DNA of 64,000 nucleotides from Thermoguttaceae bacterium (GTDB lineage Bacteria; Planctomycetota; Planctomycetia; Pirellulales; Thermoguttaceae): positions 21,958-85,957 of the forward strand of contig JAFYQR010000223.1 of the NCBI GenBank assembly GCA_017559825.1. Direction: 5' to 3'. The notes below the pieces were generated by a model, which was given only the letters and a program-made list of their open reading frames with translations, made no database searches and was not told the DNA's origin. Of the stretch, positions 9,319-18,574 are shown piece after piece. Position numbers and translations under genes: made by a program. Position 1 is the first letter of the stretch; every line of letters begins with the position of its first letter.

Positions 9319-9870
9319 TTATTCTTTACCAGTTTTGAACGGCATGCCGAATTCGCGAAGGAGTTCGCGCGCTTCGTCGTCGCTATCGACGTTCGTAACG
9401 AACGTGATATTCATACCTTGGCTCTTCGTGTATTTGTCCGGGTTGAGTTCCGGGAACACGAGTTGTTCGCTGAGGCCGAGGTTATAGTTGCCGCGTTTGT
9501 CGAAGCTGTTCGGGTTCAAGCCGCGGAAGTCGCGAACGCGCGGAAGAACGATCGAGATGAGGCGATCCATGAACTCGTACATGCGAGCGCCGCGCAAGGT
9601 AACCTTGCAACCGATGTTCATCCCTTCGCGCAGGCGGAAACCGGCGATCGAACGGCGAGCCGACGTAACGACCGGTTTTTGGCCGGTGATTTGGGTCAAA
9701 ACGTCAAGCGCTTCTTCCAAGTATTTTTTATCTTGAATCGCGCTTCCAACGCCCATATTCACGACGATTTTTTCAAGTTTCGGAATGGAGTGGACGTTCG
9801 TTTTGCCGAGCTTCTTTTCCAAGCTCGAGGCAATTTGCGTATTGTATTTTTCTAAAAGTCTAGGCGTCAT
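9319..9870 (-). CDS. rplE: 50S ribosomal protein L5
   Basis: L5 binds 5S rRNA in the central protuberance. The 183-residue protein shows the conserved [12 protein letters not shown] segment, the [20 protein letters not shown] segment and the C-terminal [20 protein letters not shown]. The length is normal. It lies between rplX and rpsN. Confidence 0.96.
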   Translation of the reverse strand: MTPRLLEKYNTQIASSLEKKLGKTNVHSIPKLEKIVVNMGVGSAIQDKKYLEEALDVLTQITGQKPVVTSARRSIAGFRLREGMNIGCKVTLRGARMYEFMDRLISIVLPRVRDFRGLNPNSFDKRGNYNLGLSEQLVFPELNPDKYTKSQGMNITFVTNVDSDDEARELLREFGMPFKTGKE

Positions 9871-9909
9871 GTTCCTGTACCTGTTCTACTTTCGTTTCGA
9901 GGCGGCTGA

Positions 9910-10221
9910 TCATTCGACGGCGGCGCCGCACTTTTTGCAAGCGCGGAACTTTTTGCCGGCTTCGTCAAATTTGTAGCCGACGCGCGTCGGTTTGTTGCAC
10001 TTCGGGCAAACCAACATCACCTTGCCGACCGGAACCGGCATCAGTTTCGAAAGACGACCGCCTTGCATGTTCTTTTGCGAACGACGGACGTGGCGTTTCA
10101 CTTCGTTGACGCCTTCGACGGTAACTTTGCCTTCTTCGCGATTGACGGAGAGGACTTTGCCTTGTTTGTCGCGATCCTTACCGGAAAGAACGACGACCGT
10201 GTCGTTAGTTTTGATACGCAT
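9910..10221 (-). CDS. rplX: 50S ribosomal protein L24 (zinc-ribbon form)
   Basis: L24 is an early 23S rRNA assembly initiator. The 103-residue protein starts [20 protein letters not shown], the KOW motif, and ends with two CxxC pairs, CPKC and CKKC, forming a likely zinc ribbon. The frame extends to 10251, but that part overlaps rplN, so the ATG at 10221, one nt after the rplN stop, is chosen. Confidence 0.95.
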   Translation of the reverse strand: MRIKTNDTVVVLSGKDRDKQGKVLSVNREEGKVTVEGVNEVKRHVRRSQKNMQGGRLSKLMPVPVGKVMLVCPKCNKPTRVGYKFDEAGKKFRACKKCGAAVE

Positions 10222-10222
10222 C

Positions 10223-10591
10223 TCAGACCACCTCGCTCGCAAGACTGACAATCTTCATGAAGCCGAGATCGCGGAGTTCGCGACCGACGGCGCCGAAAAT
10301 ACGAGTTCCGCGCGGGTTTTTGTCGTTGTCGACCAAAACGGCGGCGTTCGCGTCGAAGCGGATGTAGCTTCCGTCTTCGCGACGGGTCGGTTGCTTCGTG
10401 CGGACGATAACGGCCTTCACGACTTGACCCTTTTTGATTTGGCTGCCGGGAATAACGGACTTCACGGAGCAAATGATGATGTCGCCGAGACCGGCGGTGC
10501 GACGGTGGGTGCCGCCCAACACTTTAATGCACTGCAATTCTTTAGCGCCCGTGTTGTCAGCGGAGTCCAAACGAGTCTGCATCTGAATCAT
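10223..10591 (-). CDS. rplN: 50S ribosomal protein L14
   Basis: L14 forms an intersubunit bridge. The 122-residue protein has the family opening [20 protein letters not shown], the [19 protein letters not shown] segment and the closing [18 protein letters not shown]. It lies between rpsQ and rplX in canonical order. Confidence 0.97.
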   Translation of the reverse strand: MIQMQTRLDSADNTGAKELQCIKVLGGTHRRTAGLGDIIICSVKSVIPGSQIKKGQVVKAVIVRTKQPTRREDGSYIRFDANAAVLVDNDKNPRGTRIFGAVGRELRDLGFMKIVSLASEVV

Positions 10592-10698
10592 GGTTGTTAC
10601 TCGCTTCCACTAATTTGATGTTTTCTTCAATTTCCTAACTCGCCGCGGAGCGAATCGCTTCTCGCGGCGGGACGGCGAACGATCGGCGAACGTCGTTC

Positions 10699-10956
10699 TC
10701 AGCCGTCGATTTTCTCCGCTTTCTTGACGATGCTCACGAGCGTCCAGCGCTTCAGCTTGGACGTCGGACGGCTTTCTTCGATCTCGACGACGTCGCCGAC
10801 GGACGTTTCATCGTTTTCGTCGTGCATGTAGCAGACGGTGCGAGTGCGGACGTATTTGCCGTATTTCGGATACTTCTTGATACGCGGAATCTCGACGCGT
10901 CGGGTTTTCTTCATTTTGTCGGTCTTAACGACGCCGACCAACTTCATCTTAGGCAT
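10699..10956 (-). CDS. rpsQ: 30S ribosomal protein S17
   Basis: S17 is an OB-fold 16S rRNA-binding protein. The 85-residue product contains VGVVKTDKMKKTRRVEIPR and the GDVVEIEESRPTSKLKRW motif, close to the family signature GDxVxIxExRPxSKxKxW. It follows rpmC by 56 nt. Confidence 0.95.
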   Translation of the reverse strand: MPKMKLVGVVKTDKMKKTRRVEIPRIKKYPKYGKYVRTRTVCYMHDENDETSVGDVVEIEESRPTSKLKRWTLVSIVKKAEKIDG

Positions 10957-11012
10957 ATGTATCCTCGCTATGAAAGACCTCGGCGCGTTTACGGCGCCGT
11001 CGACGGACTTTC

Positions 11013-11201
11013 TTAACCGTTAATTTCGTGTTGAATCGTTTTGATTTGAGCGATAATTTTCTTCGCTTTGCCGACTTCGCTCGGCGAATCCAAGCGTTCC
11101 ATGCGGGCTTGGACGCGAAGTTTGAACAACTTTTCGGTCGTTTCTTTGAGCAGACTCGCGCGTTGTTCGTCGCTCATTTCTCGAATTTCTTTGGCCTTCA
11201 T
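11013..11201 (-). CDS. rpmC: 50S ribosomal protein L29
   Basis: L29 lies at the polypeptide exit, near the trigger-factor and SRP docking site. The 62-residue helical-hairpin protein starts MKAKEIREMSDEQRASLLKE and ends KIIAQIKTIQHEING. The longer frame to 11255 is rejected because the family starts MKAxELR. It lies between rplP and rpsQ. Confidence 0.93.
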   Translation of the reverse strand: MKAKEIREMSDEQRASLLKETTEKLFKLRVQARMERLDSPSEVGKAKKIIAQIKTIQHEING

Positions 11202-11326
11202 ATTATCTCTCGACTCTTCGTCGAGCGCGACCGATTCGGTCGAACTCGATTTCAAGGTTGTGTTCTAACAGTCGAACGAATCGCCCGCCGCCTCGCGACG
11301 GCGGAACGATTAACTTCGACTTGCGA

Positions 11327-11743
11327 TCAGATGCTCTTGCGACGGATCAGGCGGCACTTGACGGGCATCTTGTGCGCCAGACGGTTGAAGCAGAGCTTCG
11401 CGGTTTCTTCCGGAACGCCCGCGACTTCGTACATGACCGTGCCCGGTTTAACGACGGCGGCCCAGTATTCCGGTTCCCCTTTACCCTTACCCATACGAGT
11501 TTCGAGCGGAATCGAGGTGATCGGCTTGTGCGGGAAAATGCGGATGTAAAGCTTACCCTCGGCGCGGAGGTATTGTTGCGCCGCGATACGACCGGCTTCG
11601 ATCGTTTGAGCGCTAATCCAGCCGCCTTCGAGCGTTTGGAGCCCGAAATCGCCAAAGCTGACAGCTTGGCCGCGGGTCGCGTTACCGCTTATACGCCCTC
11701 TTTGTACTTTTCGGTGCTTGACTCTTTTCGGCATTCTGGCCAT
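11327..11743 (-). CDS. rplP: 50S ribosomal protein L16
   Basis: L16 organises the A-site region of the 50S subunit. The 138-residue protein starts MARMPKRVKHRKVQRGRISG and has the KPITSIPLETRMGKGKGEPE segment. The ATG at 11743 has AGGA about 8 nt upstream. The gene begins inside the end of rpsC, a 62-nt overlap in another frame; even the next Met (11734) would overlap by 53 nt. Confidence 0.94.
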   Translation of the reverse strand: MARMPKRVKHRKVQRGRISGNATRGQAVSFGDFGLQTLEGGWISAQTIEAGRIAAQQYLRAEGKLYIRIFPHKPITSIPLETRMGKGKGEPEYWAAVVKPGTVMYEVAGVPEETAKLCFNRLAHKMPVKCRLIRRKSI

Positions 11744-12398
11744 TGTTATCGTCCTCGCTATATTCGCCTTGATTAATCCAAACTTGAATCCCAATGTGAC
11801 CTTGCGCGATCTTGGCTTCCGCGAAGCCGTAATCGATTTTCGCGCGAAGAGTCGAGAGCGGAATCGAACCGACCGATTGTTTCTCGCAACGAGCCATTTC
11901 GGCGCCGCCGAGACGTCCGGACAGTTGAATCTTGATGCCCTTGGCGCCCTTTTCCATCGCTTTGCCCATCGCGTGTTTCATGACGCGGCGGAAGCTGGCG
12001 CGTTTGCAAAGTTGATCGCCGATGTCTTCCGCGACCAATTGAGCGACCAATTCCGGGTCGTCGACTTGCTCAATCTTCAGATTGATGCGACGGCCGGTGA
12101 GGTTTTGGAGCTCGTTTTGAAGCTCTTCGATCTTTTCGCCCTTGCGACCGATCAAAAGACCGGGACGAGCGGCGAAGAGAATGACGCGAACTTCGTCGCG
12201 GGTGCGTTCGATTTCGATCTTCGCGATCGCCGGATAAACCGGAACGCCGTCTTTATTCTTTTGTTTTTTAATGAAGTCGCGGATTCGCTTGTCTTCGACG
12301 AGGAGCGCGGAAAATTCTTTTTTCGGAGCGTACCAGCGGCTCTTCCAATCTTCCATAACGCCGACGCGAAACGCGACGGGATTGACCTTTTGACCCAT
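11682..12398 (-). CDS. rpsC: 30S ribosomal protein S3
   Basis: S3 forms part of the mRNA entry channel. The 238-residue protein starts MGQKVNPVAFRVGV and has the KH-domain motif ARPGLLIGRKGEKIEELQ and the C-terminal GHIGIQVWINQGEY. A poorly conserved basic tail (QAPKSTKRAYKR) is encoded in the region shared with the start of rplP. Confidence 0.96.
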   Translation of the reverse strand: MGQKVNPVAFRVGVMEDWKSRWYAPKKEFSALLVEDKRIRDFIKKQKNKDGVPVYPAIAKIEIERTRDEVRVILFAARPGLLIGRKGEKIEELQNELQNLTGRRINLKIEQVDDPELVAQLVAEDIGDQLCKRASFRRVMKHAMGKAMEKGAKGIKIQLSGRLGGAEMARCEKQSVGSIPLSTLRAKIDYGFAEAKIAQGHIGIQVWINQGEYSEDDNNGQNAEKSQAPKSTKRAYKR

Positions 12399-12450
12399 GA
12401 CTTACTAGTCCTTGTATTTAATGGCGATTCTCGCCCGTGCTAGCTGACAA

Positions 12451-12804
12451 TTACTCCAAGACGACGCTGATGTGGCTCGAGCGGCGTTTGATCACCGTGG
12501 ACATGCCGCGCGAACCGGCCTTCCAGCGACGAGCCATCGGGCCGCCGTCGACGCGGACGTCGACGACGCGGAGGTCTTCGATCGACGAGGCGCGGAGGTC
12601 TTCGGCGTTGTGCATCGCGCTCTTCAGGACTTTTTCGAGCATGCGCGCGCCGCGGTTCGGATAGCATTGCAGGAGCGTCATCGCTTCGTCGGCGTATTTG
12701 CCGCGAATCAAGTCCGCGAAAACGCGAACTTTTTGAGCGCTAATCTGCGCAAACTTATGTTGCGCGCGATATCGAGGAACTTCGTTCATTCTTTCTTCTT
12801 GCAT
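12451..12804 (-). CDS. rplV: 50S ribosomal protein L22
   Basis: L22 lines the peptide exit tunnel. The 117-residue product contains HKFAQISAQKVRVFADLIRG and the C-terminal GGPMARRWKAGSRGMSTVIK loop. The ATG at 12804 has AGGTG 6 nt upstream; the GTG at 12813 and ATG at 12789 are alternatives. It lies between rpsS and rpsC. Confidence 0.94.
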   Translation of the reverse strand: MQEERMNEVPRYRAQHKFAQISAQKVRVFADLIRGKYADEAMTLLQCYPNRGARMLEKVLKSAMHNAEDLRASSIEDLRVVDVRVDGGPMARRWKAGSRGMSTVIKRRSSHISVVLE

Positions 12805-12822
12805 TGTTCGCACCTATCCGAA

Positions 12823-13089
12823 TTATTTGCCTTTGCCGCCGTGGCCGCGGAAAACGCGAGTCAACGAGAATTCGCCCAGCTTGTGGCCGACCATTTCTTC
12901 GGTAACAAAAACCTTCAAAAACGCTTTGCCGTTGTGAACGAGGAACGTGTGGCCGACAAATTCGGGGACGATCGTGCAAGCGCGCGCCCAAGTCTTAACC
13001 GGTTCTTTTTTGCCCTGTTGATCGAGCTTTTCGATTTTAGCGAAAAGTTTATAATCAACGAACGGACCCTTTTTAAGTGATCTACTCAT
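12823..13089 (-). CDS. rpsS: 30S ribosomal protein S19
   Basis: S19 lies in the 30S head beside S13. The 88-residue protein starts [20 protein letters not shown] and carries [14 protein letters not shown] and [12 protein letters not shown], the family signature. The length is normal. Confidence 0.97.
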   Translation of the reverse strand: MSRSLKKGPFVDYKLFAKIEKLDQQGKKEPVKTWARACTIVPEFVGHTFLVHNGKAFLKVFVTEEMVGHKLGEFSLTRVFRGHGGKGK

Positions 13090-13192
13090 TTATTTTCCAG
13101 TTGAAGTTTTCTTATTTTGCTGCGGAAAACTAAACCGAGGGAGGAAGTCGGAGGCATCCCGTTCCTCCCGTCAATTTACAAACCAATCGCTA

Positions 13193-14050
13193 TCAGGAAA
13201 GTTTCAGGACGCCGTAGCGACGGCTGCGGCGACGGCGAATAATCGCCTTGTTCGACGGCTTCTTGTGCTTGCGAGTCGAGGTGCCTTTGGTCGGCTTGCC
13301 CGTCGGGCTGACCGGATGGCGACCGCCCTTGGTGCGGCCTTCGCCGCCGCCGTGCGGGTGGTCGATCGGGTTCATCGCGGTGCCGCGGACGTGCGGGCGA
13401 CGACCGAGCCAACGGTTGCGACCGGCTTTACCGAGGACGACGTTCATATGGTCGCCGTTCCCAACGACGCCGATGACGGCGCGGCAGGAGCTCGGAATAC
13501 GACGGATTTCACCGCTCGGGAGCGTGATTTGCGCCCAATTTTCTTCGCGAGCGACAAGCGTCGCTTTCGAACCGGCGCTGCGGCACATGCAACCGCCGCG
13601 ACCCGGACGAAGTTCAATGTTGTGGATTTCGGAACCGAGCGGAATCTTGTTCAACGGGAGGCAGTTCCCGACGCGCGGTTCGGCCGCGGCGCCGCTGTTG
13701 AGCGTCATGCCGACGACAACGCCTTCCGGGGCGACGACGTAGCGTTTTTCGCCGTCGGCGTAAACCAGAAGCGCGATGCGAGCGGTGCGGTTCGGGTCGT
13801 ATTGGATCGAGGCGACGCGCGCCGGAATCCCGTCCTTATTGCGACGGAAGTCGATCAAACGAAGTTGGCGTTTGTGCCCGCCGCCGCGATGGCGAACGGT
13901 GATGACGCCTTGGTTGTTGCGGCCGTTGCAACGGCGCTTCGGACGGAGAAGGCTTTTTTCCGGCTTCGCGCCCTTCGTCAGCTCGGCAAAGTCGCTGACG
14001 CTCATGTTTCGCCGACCCGCGTTATTCGGTTTGTATCGTCGAATACCCAT
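13193..14050 (-). CDS. rplB: 50S ribosomal protein L2
   Basis: L2 is essential for subunit joining and peptidyl-transferase assembly. The 285-residue product shows the [18 protein letters not shown] segment and the diagnostic [17 protein letters not shown] motif near residues 223-239. It follows rplW by 59 nt. Confidence 0.97.
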   Translation of the reverse strand: MGIRRYKPNNAGRRNMSVSDFAELTKGAKPEKSLLRPKRRCNGRNNQGVITVRHRGGGHKRQLRLIDFRRNKDGIPARVASIQYDPNRTARIALLVYADGEKRYVVAPEGVVVGMTLNSGAAAEPRVGNCLPLNKIPLGSEIHNIELRPGRGGCMCRSAGSKATLVAREENWAQITLPSGEIRRIPSSCRAVIGVVGNGDHMNVVLGKAGRNRWLGRRPHVRGTAMNPIDHPHGGGEGRTKGGRHPVSPTGKPTKGTSTRKHKKPSNKAIIRRRRSRRYGVLKLS

Positions 14051-14109
14051 TATGTTAATCTCGCTATTTTATTACGTTGATTTTTTCTTCAATTCGAAAC
14101 GCCGGTCGA

Positions 14110-14427
14110 TCAATAGAGGTCGAGACGATGTTCGTCGTCCAACTTGACCATCGCTTTTTTCCACGATTTCGTACAACCGACGCCCTTGCGAGTGCGGCGT
14201 TTTTTGCCTTGACGGTTTTGCGTGCTGACGGCGACGACTTTGACGTCGTAGAGCGCTTCAATCGCGTCTTTGATGTCGAGCTTCGAGGCCAGTTTATTGA
14301 CTTCGAAGGTGTAAACGTTGCGCGCCGCCGAGTTGTGGAAAGCTTTTTCGGTAACGATCGGGCGAATAACGACTTGATACGGCTCGAGAACGAGTTTGGT
14401 ATCGGTAACGTCTTTGCATTGAGGCAT
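14110..14427 (-). CDS. rplW: 50S ribosomal protein L23
   Basis: L23 is the exit-tunnel docking site for trigger factor and SRP. The 105-residue protein contains YQVVIRPIVTEKAFHNSAAR, the YTFEVNKLASKLDIKDAIEA segment and the NRQGKKRRTRKGVGCTKSWK loop typical of the family. It lies between rplD and rplB. Confidence 0.96.
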   Translation of the reverse strand: MPQCKDVTDTKLVLEPYQVVIRPIVTEKAFHNSAARNVYTFEVNKLASKLDIKDAIEALYDVKVVAVSTQNRQGKKRRTRKGVGCTKSWKKAMVKLDDEHRLDLY

Positions 14428-14485
14428 TGTCTTATTCCTTATCTTTCTGGTTCGTTCGATTCCGGACGTCTACGCCGAGCCGAGC

Positions 14486-15115
14486 TCAGGCTTCGACGCG
14501 GGTTTTGACGAACGCGTCCATCGCCGATTTCGTAACCAAAAGTTGTTTCGGACGAAGAATTTCGTAAGCGTTCAGGTCGGAGACGGGAAGAATTTTCGCC
14601 GTCGGGATGTTGCGAACGCTGAGGTACATGTTCGCGTCGTATTTATCGACGACGACGAGCACCGTTTTATCGATCGCGAGTTTGTTGAGAACTTCGGCGA
14701 CGACTTTAGTTTTCGGGGCTTCGACTTGAAGAACGTCGATCATCTTGACGAATTCGGCGCGAACTTTTTCGGCCATCGCCATGCGAGTCGCGACCTTCAG
14801 GGCTTTGCGCGGAAGACGATACGACCAGTCTTTCGGGGTCTTCGCGAAAATATGGCCGCCGCCGCGACGAACGCCGGAGCGCTTGTGACCGGCGCGAGCG
14901 TTGCCCGTGCCCTTTTGACGATACATCTTTTTACGCGAACCGGAAACTTCCGAGCGAGTCTTCGTTTTCGCGGAACCTTGGCGAAGGTTCGCTTGGTACA
15001 TCACGACGGCGTCGTGAAGCAACTGTTTGCTGACCTTCGGCGCCATCGCGTCGAGATCGAGTTCGTAGGACCCGACTTGGGCGCCGGTCTTGTCGTAAAT
15101 CGGTAAGTTAGTCAT
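14486..15115 (-). CDS. rplD: 50S ribosomal protein L4
   Basis: L4 lines the exit tunnel and in enterobacteria also regulates the S10 operon; whether it does so here is unknown. The 209-residue protein contains KTKTRSEVSGSRKKMYRQKG and RGGGHIFAKTPKDWSYRLPR, the tunnel loop. It follows rplC by 60 nt. Confidence 0.96.
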   Translation of the reverse strand: MTNLPIYDKTGAQVGSYELDLDAMAPKVSKQLLHDAVVMYQANLRQGSAKTKTRSEVSGSRKKMYRQKGTGNARAGHKRSGVRRGGGHIFAKTPKDWSYRLPRKALKVATRMAMAEKVRAEFVKMIDVLQVEAPKTKVVAEVLNKLAIDKTVLVVVDKYDANMYLSVRNIPTAKILPVSDLNAYEILRPKQLLVTKSAMDAFVKTRVEA

Positions 15116-15175
15116 TTTAACTCAATATTCAAATTAAATATTTATTTTCTTATTTGCGTTTACGTCGTCCGAAAA

Positions 15176-15895
15176 TCAGGCGAGGCGCCATTTATTGTGC
15201 TTCGGAGCCGGCAATTTGTTGGTCGGACGAATCGCGACGTAGGAGCCGATCGGGCCCGGAACGGCGCCGCGAATGACGAGCAAATTATTTTCTTTATCGA
15301 CAACGACAACCTTTTGATTGCGAACCGTGCACTTGGCGTTGCCATAGTGTCCCGGCATGCGCTTCCCTTTCGGGGTGCGGCTCGGATAGGCGCTGCAACC
15401 GGTCGAACCAAGGTGACGGTGGCATTTCTTAACGCCGTGCGTGGCGCGTTGGCCGCTAAAATTATGGCGTTTCATCGCGCCGGCGTAACCGCGACCCTTG
15501 CTGCGAGCCGTAACGTCGACCGCAACGACGTCGTTGAAAACTTCGACGTCGTAGTTTTGACCGACTTCGAAACCTTCGACCGGAACGCGGAATTCGCGAA
15601 CGAAACGCTTCGGTTCGCAGTCCGCTTTCTTCGCGAGTTCAACGCCCGCCGCGACGGCCGCCTTTTGGCGTTTGCTGTCGATGTTGGCGACGTGGCCGCG
15701 TTCGCTTTTACGAGCGAGACGACGCGGTTTGTCTTTATAACCGAGTTGGACGGCTTCGTAACCGTCGCGTTCCATCGTCTTCACTTGAAGAACGCAGCAC
15801 GGACCCGCTTGAATAACGGTAACAGGAATCACTTCTCCCTGTTCGGTGTATAACTGGCTCATACCGAGTTTTTGCCCAAGTAAACCGATACCCAT
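15176..15895 (-). CDS. rplC: 50S ribosomal protein L3
   Basis: L3 binds 23S rRNA near the peptidyl-transferase centre. The 239-residue product starts MGIGLLGQKLGMSQLY and has the conserved loop FSGQRATHGVKKCHRHLGST and the GKRMPGHYGNAKCTVRNQK segment. Second gene of the S10 operon, 108 nt after rpsJ. Confidence 0.96.
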   Translation of the reverse strand: MGIGLLGQKLGMSQLYTEQGEVIPVTVIQAGPCCVLQVKTMERDGYEAVQLGYKDKPRRLARKSERGHVANIDSKRQKAAVAAGVELAKKADCEPKRFVREFRVPVEGFEVGQNYDVEVFNDVVAVDVTARSKGRGYAGAMKRHNFSGQRATHGVKKCHRHLGSTGCSAYPSRTPKGKRMPGHYGNAKCTVRNQKVVVVDKENNLLVIRGAVPGPIGSYVAIRPTNKLPAPKHNKWRLA

Positions 15896-16003
15896 ATCTC
15901 TTTTTCCTCTATTGTCTATCGCAGACAGATTTTATTTAAGTCGCATTGCGGCCCGTCTATCGTTGGGTGAAGGCCGTTACGACGTTTGGTTTTTCAGTGC
16001 AGA

Positions 16004-16333
16004 TTAACGAGCGCCCGTCGCTTTAATTTTGATATCGACGCCGGCCGGAAGATTCAGCTTGTTCAACGCGTCGATCGTTTTCGCGGTCGCTTGAACGATG
16101 TCGATAACGCGCTTGTGCGTGCGAATTTCAAATTGTTGACGAGCTTTTTTGTCGACGTGCGGGCTGGAAAGAACGGTGTATTGCTCGATGCGCGTCGGGA
16201 GCGGAATCGGGCCTCGAACGATCGAGCCGGTGCGTTTGGCGGTTTCAACGATCTCCAACGCGCTTTGATCGAGCGTGGCGTGATCGTAGGCTTCCATACG
16301 AATTCTGATGATGGCGTTGTCGGAAGTCGACAC
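16004..16333 (-). CDS. rpsJ: 30S ribosomal protein S10 (GTG start)
   Basis: S10 is a 30S head protein and NusE in antitermination. The 109-residue product contains [20 protein letters not shown] and [20 protein letters not shown], the family signature. The start is a GTG at 16333 with GGAG 7 nt upstream. It is the first gene of the S10 block; no tuf or fus precedes it. A leader of about 390 nt separates it from the putative promoter at 16729-16756. Confidence 0.95.
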   Translation of the reverse strand: MSTSDNAIIRIRMEAYDHATLDQSALEIVETAKRTGSIVRGPIPLPTRIEQYTVLSSPHVDKKARQQFEIRTHKRVIDIVQATAKTIDALNKLNLPAGVDIKIKATGAR

Positions 16334-16576
16334 TGTAATTCTCCGTTCTTTCCTAACCTAATTGACAAATATCCGGAACCGTCGCCGTTTTTCGTCGTTT
16401 TCGACGCGAAAAAACATTATTGACGCGCGATTCTTGTTTTACGCAACTTCCCCGCTTGCGATTAACGTTTGCAAAGGGGAAAATCGATTTTGCTCGATAA
16501 TATTTTCCTGTTGCAGTCGCCGACTAATATAGCCTAACCCGTTGAGCGAAAGGGGCTTTCTTTTCTCAAAGAACGT

Positions 16577-16701
16577 TGACGCGAGACTCGTTAATCGCCG
16601 AAGTTCGTCGGAACCGCGGTCGAAGTCGCCCTCATTGGCGGAATCGGCTCGCTGCGCTTAGCGTCGATAGAATTGCAAGCGGCGCTCGTCAACGTTCTTT
16701 G
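16577..16701 (-). repeat. 15-bp long-range inverted repeat in S10 leader
   Basis: CAAAGAACGTTGACG and its exact reverse complement frame about 95 nt of GC-rich sequence. It would form a closed structured domain in the rpsJ leader RNA, or an independent small RNA on either strand. I do not recognise it as 6S, SRP, tmRNA or RNase P. Confidence 0.55.
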
Positions 16702-16728
16702 TCGCCGGTAATTTGCAACGACTAGTTC

Positions 16729-16756
16729 AGTATATCCGAGAACTTCTTTTTAACAA
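16729..16756 (-). promoter_or_regulatory. Promoter for the S10 operon
   Basis: Minus-strand TTGTTA (16751-16756), a 16-bp spacer and TATACT (16729-16734), about 395 nt upstream of rpsJ. It matches the TTGNNN/TATAAT pattern seen elsewhere in the window. Confidence 0.6.
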
Positions 16757-16917
16757 GGGGGCAACAAGAGATTTTCCCCCGTTTTTTCTAAATTTCCAGA
16801 AATTTTAACAAAAACCGCGTCGAGAAACGGATATTTAGCGGTTATTTGCGTCGTAATTACGGTTCGACAACGCCTGCGCAACGCGTTTTTTCGTCATAAT
16901 CGCTACGACATAACCAA

Positions 16918-16945
16918 AGAAAAAACGACGTTTTCCGCCGTTTTT
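16918..16945 (-). terminator. Intrinsic terminator after coaC
   Basis: On the minus strand, a 9-bp stem with one G-T pair (16937-16945 with 16923-16931), a GAAAA loop and a following T-run. It lies 39 nt after the coaC stop and upstream of the S10 promoter. Confidence 0.65.
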
Positions 16946-16983
16946 CATCGCGCGTCTTTTAACGCGGCCTCCGCGTCGAGGAC

Positions 16984-17574
16984 TCACGCCGCCTTCGCGC
17001 GCTCGCGCAACGCCGCGACGACGGCGGCAAAAATCGTTTCCGGCTCGGCCATTCGACCGACGCCCGCCTCGCCGCAGCTGAACCGCCCGGTTTCCGGGCC
17101 GACGAACAGCGCGCCGTCTTCGAGCAGTTGCCGAACGTTGCGGCGCGTCGCCGGCTTTTCCCACATCGCCGCGTTCATCGCCGGAGCGTAAATCAACGTT
17201 CCGGCAAACGCGAGAATCGTCGACGCCATCAGATTGTCGGCAAATCCGGCGGCGGCCTTCGCCATCGTGTTCGCCGTCGCGGGAGCGACGCAAAAAACCT
17301 CCGCCCGACGCGCCAATTCGATATGCGGGTGCGCGAGATTCGGCCCCCACATCGTCGTCGCGACGGGCCGCCCGGAAAGCGCCTCAAACGTCTTCGGCGC
17401 GACCAGCTTCGTCGCCGCTTCGGTCATTACGACCGTAACGCCAAGCCCCGCTTTTCGCGCCAAACTCGTCAACGCCGCCGCTTTGTACGCCGCGATCCCG
17501 CCGCAAACGCCGAGCAAAACTTCGCGCCCGACAAGATCGGAAAATTCGCGGAAGTCGCGAAAATCGCCGCTCAT
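16984..17574 (-). CDS. coaC: Phosphopantothenoylcysteine decarboxylase (stand-alone CoaC)
   Basis: FMN-dependent decarboxylation of 4'-phosphopantothenoylcysteine in coenzyme A synthesis. The 196-residue flavoprotein has VCGGIAAYKA near residue 23, the active-site histidine in HPHIELA (H84), the PAMNAAMW motif (131-138) and C167 in FSCGEAGVGRMAEPE, the substrate clamp. Only the CoaC half is present; CoaB, fused in many bacteria, is not adjacent. The ATG overlaps the rpoZ stop by one base, so the two are translationally coupled. Confidence 0.9.
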   Translation of the reverse strand: MSGDFRDFREFSDLVGREVLLGVCGGIAAYKAAALTSLARKAGLGVTVVMTEAATKLVAPKTFEALSGRPVATTMWGPNLAHPHIELARRAEVFCVAPATANTMAKAAAGFADNLMASTILAFAGTLIYAPAMNAAMWEKPATRRNVRQLLEDGALFVGPETGRFSCGEAGVGRMAEPETIFAAVVAALRERAKAA

Positions 17575-17855
17575 CAGAACGCCGCGTTCCCGAAATCGTC
17601 GAACGCCGGAACCGCGTCGACGTTTTCGTCGGCGGCGGGAATATTTTCGACGACTTCGCCGTCCATATTCAAGTAAATCTTGTCTTCCAAAATTTCTTGG
17701 ATGACGATTTGCAACTTGTCCTTTTTATCGGCGTTCGAAACAAACGAATGCGCGCCCTTGTTCAAAAAAACGAGTCGCTTTTGAATCAGCGCGGAGAGAC
17801 GAAAACGACCGCCGACTTTTTCGATCAGCTTTTCTTCTTTGAGTTCTTCAATCAT
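17574..17855 (-). CDS. rpoZ: RNA polymerase omega subunit
   Basis: Omega stabilises the beta-prime subunit. The 93-residue product has KVGGRFRLSALIQKRLVFLN, matching the omega pattern G.RF.L..L...R, then IQEILEDKIYL and an acidic tail. Identification rests on this motif plus position: between gmk and coaC, the classic gmk-rpoZ-coaBC order. It overlaps coaC by 1 nt. Confidence 0.82.
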   Translation of the reverse strand: MIEELKEEKLIEKVGGRFRLSALIQKRLVFLNKGAHSFVSNADKKDKLQIVIQEILEDKIYLNMDGEVVENIPAADENVDAVPAFDDFGNAAF

Positions 17856-17937
17856 CTTAAAGCTCCTCGACGCCGCCGCGTCGTCTTTTATTATTTCCTT
17901 TATTCGCTAATACTTGCCGAAGCGACTCCCCGTCGAC

Positions 17938-18537
17938 TTAGCGTTCGCTCAAAAATCCGACGATTTGCGCGAACGCGTCGTCGAGATTGTCGTTGACGAC
18001 GCGCCGACGGTAAAACCCGCTCGCCGCCAATTCCGACTCGGCCTGCGCGACGCGCTTTTCGATTTCCGCGTCGTCCTCCGAGCCGCGGCCTTTCAGGCGT
18101 TCGCGCAACGTCTCGACCGACGGCGGCTCGATAAAAATCGTCTCCGCGTCGGGATAAATCGCCGCGACGCTCGCCGCGCCCTTCACGTCGATTTCCAGAA
18201 CGACCCAATCGCCTCGGTCTAGCGCGGTTTCAACGTCCTCGCGAAGCGTTCCGTAGAGCGCGCCGCCGGCGTACACCTCGAACGACTCGAGAAACTCGCC
18301 CGCCTCGCGGCGCCGCAAAAACTCGTCGCGACTAAAAAAACGATAGTCGACGCCGTCGACCTCGCCGGGTCGCGGAGCGCGCGTCGTCGCCGAAACGCTC
18401 GAAACCAACGGAAAATCGGTTTCCGCGAAAAGACGCTTCAACAACGTCCCCTTCCCAACGCCGGACGGCCCGGAAAAGACCAATATTCGTCCGCGCCGCG
18501 CTTCGCCGCGCTCGTCCGTTTCGTTTGTTCGTTCCAT
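17938..18537 (-). CDS. gmk: Guanylate kinase
   Basis: Phosphorylates GMP to GDP. The 199-residue protein has the P-loop GPSGVGKGT at residues 23-31, the GMP-binding SVSATTRAPRPGEVDGVDYRF and the IDVKGA segment. It is normal length apart from a short charged N-terminal extension. It follows yicC by 37 nt and precedes rpoZ by 82 nt, probably in one transcript. Confidence 0.95.
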   Translation of the reverse strand: MERTNETDERGEARRGRILVFSGPSGVGKGTLLKRLFAETDFPLVSSVSATTRAPRPGEVDGVDYRFFSRDEFLRRREAGEFLESFEVYAGGALYGTLREDVETALDRGDWVVLEIDVKGAASVAAIYPDAETIFIEPPSVETLRERLKGRGSEDDAEIEKRVAQAESELAASGFYRRRVVNDNLDDAFAQIVGFLSER

Positions 18538-18574
18538 TCGCCGCCCCGTTAATAACTCGCCGTTTCACCCGCCG

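Larger units (their letters stand above)
16334..16983. other. S10 operon leader and insulating region
   Basis: There is no ORF with support. It holds a minus-strand promoter (16729-16756), a 15-bp long-range inverted repeat around 16577-16591 and 16687-16701, shorter paired segments outside it (GTTGCA near 16715, TGCAAC near 16515), and the coaC terminator at 16918-16945. The paired segments fall inside the predicted rpsJ leader transcript. Confidence 0.55.
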
